A stretch of 64,000 bases of DNA from CAYFFV01 sp964342695 (GTDB lineage: Bacteria > Acidobacteriota > Vicinamibacteria > Vicinamibacterales > UBA8438): assembly GCA_964342695.1 (NCBI GenBank), contig CAYFFV010000011.1:1-64000 (forward strand), read 5' to 3'. Below, in pieces: positions 60,785 to 64,000 of the stretch. Numbering within the stretch: position 1 is the stretch's first letter; each line of letters begins with the position of its first letter. The translations under genes and the position numbers were made by a program. Below the pieces are notes generated by a model. It searched no databases, was not told the DNA's origin, and was given only the letters and a program-made list of their open reading frames with translations.

Positions 60785-62068
60785 TTACTTTACGACTCTT
60801 CTGAGAAGATTTCTCCTCAACAAATCTAATGCATATAAAGTAGCCTGCGCTCGAATTTCCTCTCGACTCCCACGAAGTTCTAATTGCTTCGTCTTTGAAA
60901 ACCCCTCAGGACCTGCGAGTGAAATAAAAATTCGTCCAACGGGCTTGTCCCTAGAACCGCCACCGGGGCCGGCAATACCCGTAATCGACAACGAAAAGTC
61001 CGCCTTTGCTTTGATTCGAGCGCCTCTCGCCATGGCGACAGCCACCGGCCCACTAACTGCGCCTTCATGTTCAATCAACTTTTTGTCGACTCCCAGCATT
61101 TTCACCTTTGCTTCGTTGCTATATACGACCCATCCTATTCCCAGATAATCGGAACTTCCGGGCACATTCGTCAAGCGAGCAAAAACTAGACCACCAGTAC
61201 ATGACTCGGCAACCGTCAAGCTGTTCTTGGACGCTCGCAACAGCTGACCAACAACCGCTTCAAGAGTAGACCCATTTACACTTACGATGTCATCACCTAA
61301 TAAACCTGAAATCTCATCAGCAGCATCTTCGAGCACCTTGATTACGCCGACGTTATCGACAGACCGCGCAGACAACCACAAATCAACTTGACCTGATGAA
61401 GCCAAAATTGAGGTTTCGATACTCGGATTACCATCTCTTAACCGAGAATAAACTGGGTAGGTTACCTCTTCAATAAAAGACTCTGGTCGCCCACACGTAC
61501 TAATGACAAGACGGTGCAGGCTGTTTTGCTGTCGGCATAGGGGTTCAATCCATTTCGAGGTTGCCTCCGTAAACATAGGCTGCAGTTCTCTAGGTGGCCC
61601 AGGCAAAACCAAACAAACTGCATCACCACCTCGCACCCACATACCAGGAGCAGTTCCACGCCCATTAACCAACACTTCGGCTCCGGCAGGAATCAGTGCT
61701 TGTCTCAAATTAATCCCGGGCATTTTCAAGCCTCGTGCCCTAAATCGTTCGCGAATAAGTTGAGCAGACGGAACATGTTCCTCAAGAGCCACACCAAAGA
61801 CTGCCGCGACGGCTTCTCTTGTCACATCATCCGCCGTTGGACCCAGTCCCCCTGTAACTAAAACGATATCTACCGCTGACATACCTGCACGAATGGCCTC
61901 GGAGATTTGTTCCATGCAATCGCCAACAACTACTTTATAGGCCAACCTAATTCCTAAATCGTTGAGTTTACTAGTGAGAAACATTGAATTTGTATCGAAA
62001 CGATCCGAGGTTAACATCTCTGATCCAACTGCGATTATCACCGCGTCAGAAATTTCAAATGGTTTCAT
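60785..62068 (-). CDS. cinA: CinA-family protein (competence/damage-inducible; ADP-ribose/NMN domain)
   Basis: A 427-residue two-domain protein. The N-terminal COG1058 molybdopterin-binding-like domain has VGSEMLTSDRFDTNS and GGLGPTADD, related to ADP-ribose pyrophosphatase. The C-terminal CinA/PncC domain has VAESCTGGLVFARLTNVPGSS and the ISLAGP block, typical of NMN deamidase in NAD recycling. It lies between pgpA and plsY on the same strand. Confidence 0.9.
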   Translation of the reverse strand: MKPFEISDAVIIAVGSEMLTSDRFDTNSMFLTSKLNDLGIRLAYKVVVGDCMEQISEAIRAGMSAVDIVLVTGGLGPTADDVTREAVAAVFGVALEEHVPSAQLIRERFRARGLKMPGINLRQALIPAGAEVLVNGRGTAPGMWVRGGDAVCLVLPGPPRELQPMFTEATSKWIEPLCRQQNSLHRLVISTCGRPESFIEEVTYPVYSRLRDGNPSIETSILASSGQVDLWLSARSVDNVGVIKVLEDAADEISGLLGDDIVSVNGSTLEAVVGQLLRASKNSLTVAESCTGGLVFARLTNVPGSSDYLGIGWVVYSNEAKVKMLGVDKKLIEHEGAVSGPVAVAMARGARIKAKADFSLSITGIAGPGGGSRDKPVGRIFISLAGPEGFSKTKQLELRGSREEIRAQATLYALDLLRRNLLRRVVK

Positions 62069-62078
62069 AAATAATTAC

Positions 62079-62537
62079 TTAAAATGAAGTCTGCACCCAT
62101 AAAATCGCTCGAACAGTTAGAGCCGCGTAAACCCCTGCGACTAAATCGTCAAGCATGATGCCCCAGCCCCCGCGAAACCTTTCACAATACCGAGCAGGAA
62201 ACGGTTTAACAATATCGAAAAATCGAAAAGCAAGAAATCCAATAAATGCAACCGCTATAGAAGCTTCGACCCACAACAGAGTTAAAAGCATACCTGCAAC
62301 CTCATCGATAACAACTAAGCCAGGATCCTTTTTTTGAAGAGACCTCTCCGTGACAGACGCCGCCCATATTCCTAAGACTGTAACGACAACAAGAAGTGGC
62401 AGCTCGATTTCTCCACCATAAAAATTGCGGGCAAAAAAGTAAAGGGCGAGCGCCCCCAAAGACCCTGCTGTCCCAGGAGCAAACGGTACGTATCCAACGT
62501 ATCCAAAGGTCGCTACCAATGTTGCCATATATTTCAT
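62079..62537 (-). CDS. pgpA: Phosphatidylglycerophosphatase A
   Basis: A 152-residue membrane phosphatase making phosphatidylglycerol. Motifs are YVPFAPGTAGSLGAL, VIDEVAGMLLTLLW and FRFFDIVKPFPARYCERFRGGWGIMLDDLVAG. The ATG at 62537 gives the usual PgpA start and has GGA upstream. The frame runs to a GTG at 62618, which would add 27 non-conserved residues. It lies 10 bases before cinA. Confidence 0.86.
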   Translation of the reverse strand: MKYMATLVATFGYVGYVPFAPGTAGSLGALALYFFARNFYGGEIELPLLVVVTVLGIWAASVTERSLQKKDPGLVVIDEVAGMLLTLLWVEASIAVAFIGFLAFRFFDIVKPFPARYCERFRGGWGIMLDDLVAGVYAALTVRAILWVQTSF

Positions 62538-62664
62538 TACGTCCAACCTATTTGCCAGTGCACCCTGGCGCAGCACTTCAATCTTGTAATCGAGAGACAA
62601 TCTGTTCGCCCGTGTCACTTTTCTAGAAAAACGGCAAGGACCAAGAACATTCAGACGGGCGTTT

Positions 62665-63471
62665 TCAATTAATACTCAATAGTTCACCTTGGATTTCAGT
62701 TTTTAGTTTATTGGCTTCATCTGAACTGGGCTCCCCAGGACTAATGAGATCTAACAATCTTAATGCCTCCAAGTAGCGACCATCCGCCATCTCTTTCTCC
62801 GCTCGCCGCAAGGTAATATCTGACATCAATAATAATTGCACCTCTGAACTTTCATCATGACTAGAAACCGAAAACCTTTCCTCGGGCAGCAATGTATTCC
62901 TCTCCAATAGCCCATCTGAATTCCAAAACCATAAAACCGCCACCAGACCCAAAACGCATAGACAGAAAAACGCTGTCAAATATTCATTTCTTGACCAAGA
63001 TGATTTTCTAAAACCAGAAAGATTAAACCTCTCCCCATCTTCATGAGCAATGCTTTGGGAACGTTCTCCTTTTGCGGGCACCCCGGAAGCCATGTCAAGT
63101 CGATTGAGGCGATCAAGAAGAGTCAAGGCCTCGTCTCGCCCACCTCCACTCTTAACTGCGACTGACAATAGTTCTCTAGCCTTGTTTATATCACCACGAT
63201 TAAAAGCTTCAGCACCGACAAAGAAAGATTCCTCAGATTCTCTTATCTTTTCAGCAACAGCCGAGCGAGCTTTGGCGATATAGGCCTGAGCACGGGTATT
63301 ATTACGCTCTAAGAAAAGAACCCGACTCCAAACTTCAATAGCTCGCTCGAATCGCTGTTTAAAGTAATAGTCAAGACCCTGAAGTAAGAGCCTCTCGATC
63401 TTAACTTCGGTCTCTTCATCGAGTTTGCTATTCGAGTCGCTGAGATTTTTCCCGTGCGGTGAATCCAACAT
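62665..63471 (-). CDS. Tetratricopeptide-like protein with one membrane helix
   Basis: A 268-residue protein. A TPR-like helical array covers about residues 25-130 (GLDYYFKQRFERAIEVWSRVL and GAEAFNRGDINKARELL). A single transmembrane helix lies near 167-187 (YLTAFFCLCVLGLVAVLWFW). A periplasmic or C-terminal segment holds another TPR-like helix pair (RAEKEMADGRYLEALRLLDLI). It is probably a scaffold. It leads the long minus-strand run and is divergent from ftcD. Confidence 0.75.
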   Translation of the reverse strand: MLDSPHGKNLSDSNSKLDEETEVKIERLLLQGLDYYFKQRFERAIEVWSRVLFLERNNTRAQAYIAKARSAVAEKIRESEESFFVGAEAFNRGDINKARELLSVAVKSGGGRDEALTLLDRLNRLDMASGVPAKGERSQSIAHEDGERFNLSGFRKSSWSRNEYLTAFFCLCVLGLVAVLWFWNSDGLLERNTLLPEERFSVSSHDESSEVQLLLMSDITLRRAEKEMADGRYLEALRLLDLISPGEPSSDEANKLKTEIQGELLSIN

Positions 63472-63544
63472 GGAATCTAAAAATTATATCCTATGGATAC
63501 TACAGTGCTCACATCCATATGCTTAATTAAAAATAATTGAAACA

Positions 63545-64000
63545 ATGAAGATTCTAATTGAATCGGTCCCCAACATCAGTGAAGGTCGCGACCCCAAAAA
63601 AATAAAGCTCATTGTTGGTGAACTCACAAAAATACTCGGCCCATACCTACTTGATTGGTCATCTGACCCCTTTCACAACCGCACTGTTTTTACTATGGCT
63701 GGACACCCAGCCATTATCGAACGAGCACTCATAAAGCTTTTTGAAGTATCTATCGACCTTATCGATCTCAACAAACACGAAGGGGAACACCCGCGAGTTG
63801 GTGCGGTCGACGTAGTCCCAATTATCCCTCTTAACCCCCTTTCGAGAATTAATTGTTTTCAGCTAGCAAAAGATTTAGGACTGACAGTATCTGAAAGATT
63901 TCGTCTTCCCGTATATCTTTACGAGGACTCTTCAATGGGACCTCGAACGCGAAGGCTCGAAGACATTAGACGAGGTCAATTGGCAGGCATCTCAGAGCGA
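63545..64000 (+). CDS. ftcD: Glutamate formimidoyltransferase (FtcD-like), cut by window edge
   Basis: My translation of the plus strand from ATG 63545 gives 152 residues with ESVPNISEGRDPKKI, DWSSDPFHNRTVFTM, NKHEGEHPRVGAVDVVPIIPL and PVYLYEDSSMGPRTR, the conserved N-terminal domain. It transfers the formimino group from formiminoglutamate to THF in histidine breakdown. The catalytic His is in the KHEGEH region. The rest, including any cyclodeaminase domain, is beyond the right edge. No Shine-Dalgarno is apparent. Confidence 0.85.
   Translation, partial: MKILIESVPNISEGRDPKKIKLIVGELTKILGPYLLDWSSDPFHNRTVFTMAGHPAIIERALIKLFEVSIDLIDLNKHEGEHPRVGAVDVVPIIPLNPLSRINCFQLAKDLGLTVSERFRLPVYLYEDSSMGPRTRRLEDIRRGQLAGISER

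Overview
The window looks like a contiguous piece of an uncultured, probably aquatic Gram-negative chromosome. Lineage is inferred from content only. The TonB receptor with an N-terminal carboxypeptidase-regulatory domain, the DUF1552/DUF1592 pair, DUF6152 proteins, W-x-HPDLQG-type secreted proteins and cytochrome c/copper-monooxygenase fusions together suggest Acidobacteriota, Vicinamibacteria-like. Outer-membrane proteins, LolA and Mpl support a Gram-negative envelope with meso-diaminopimelate peptidoglycan. No phage, transposase, integrase or CRISPR array was seen.

Layout. 0-7.3 kb: folD (cut by the left edge), two sodium/amino-acid symporters, and a minus-strand operon pepP-accB-accC-thiE. 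7.3-12.8 kb: a plus-strand translation block rplM-rpsI-rpsB-tsf-pyrH-frr, then a threonine synthase and tRNA-Ala(CGC). 12.9-14.9 kb: htpG. 14.9-38.6 kb: an accessory region rich in exported redox and surface proteins. It holds a quinohemoprotein alcohol dehydrogenase with a lanthanide-type Asp-x-Asp motif, a TonB receptor with an adjacent two-component system, PQQ-like and LVIVD beta-propellers, two copies of a cytochrome c-PHM-like copper protein, a DUF1592/DUF1552 pair, an exported ankyrin protein, two W-HPDLQG-type proteins, two DUF6152-type proteins, a CocE-like hydrolase and a DinB protein. 38.7-41.1 kb: a second threonine synthase, a cysteine-less rhodanese and LolA. 41.1-49.8 kb: a minus-strand peptidoglycan recycling/synthesis operon (nagZ-ldcA-mpl-pxpB-pxpC-murB-murA) with a divergent GHMP kinase. 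49.8-63.5 kb: a long minus-strand housekeeping run covering a TPR protein, pgpA, cinA, plsY, gpsA, ftsY, ribD, ribE, ribBA, ffh, rpsP, khpA, rimM, trmD, rplS, rnhB, a small membrane protein and a TenI/ThiE-like gene. The right edge cuts a glutamate formimidoyltransferase.

How the genes work together. The core genes are ordinary and well spaced, with many stop/start overlaps that imply translational coupling. The central 24 kb is the part worth following up. Its proteins are nearly all exported, several carry haem c (CxxCH), PQQ or predicted copper sites, and two families are duplicated within it. I infer a periplasmic or surface oxidation system, possibly fed by substrates or metals taken up through the TonB receptor. 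The substrate cannot be read from sequence.

Many starts were moved from the longest open frame to a start supported by a ribosome-binding site or by family alignment. Each such change is stated in the entry.
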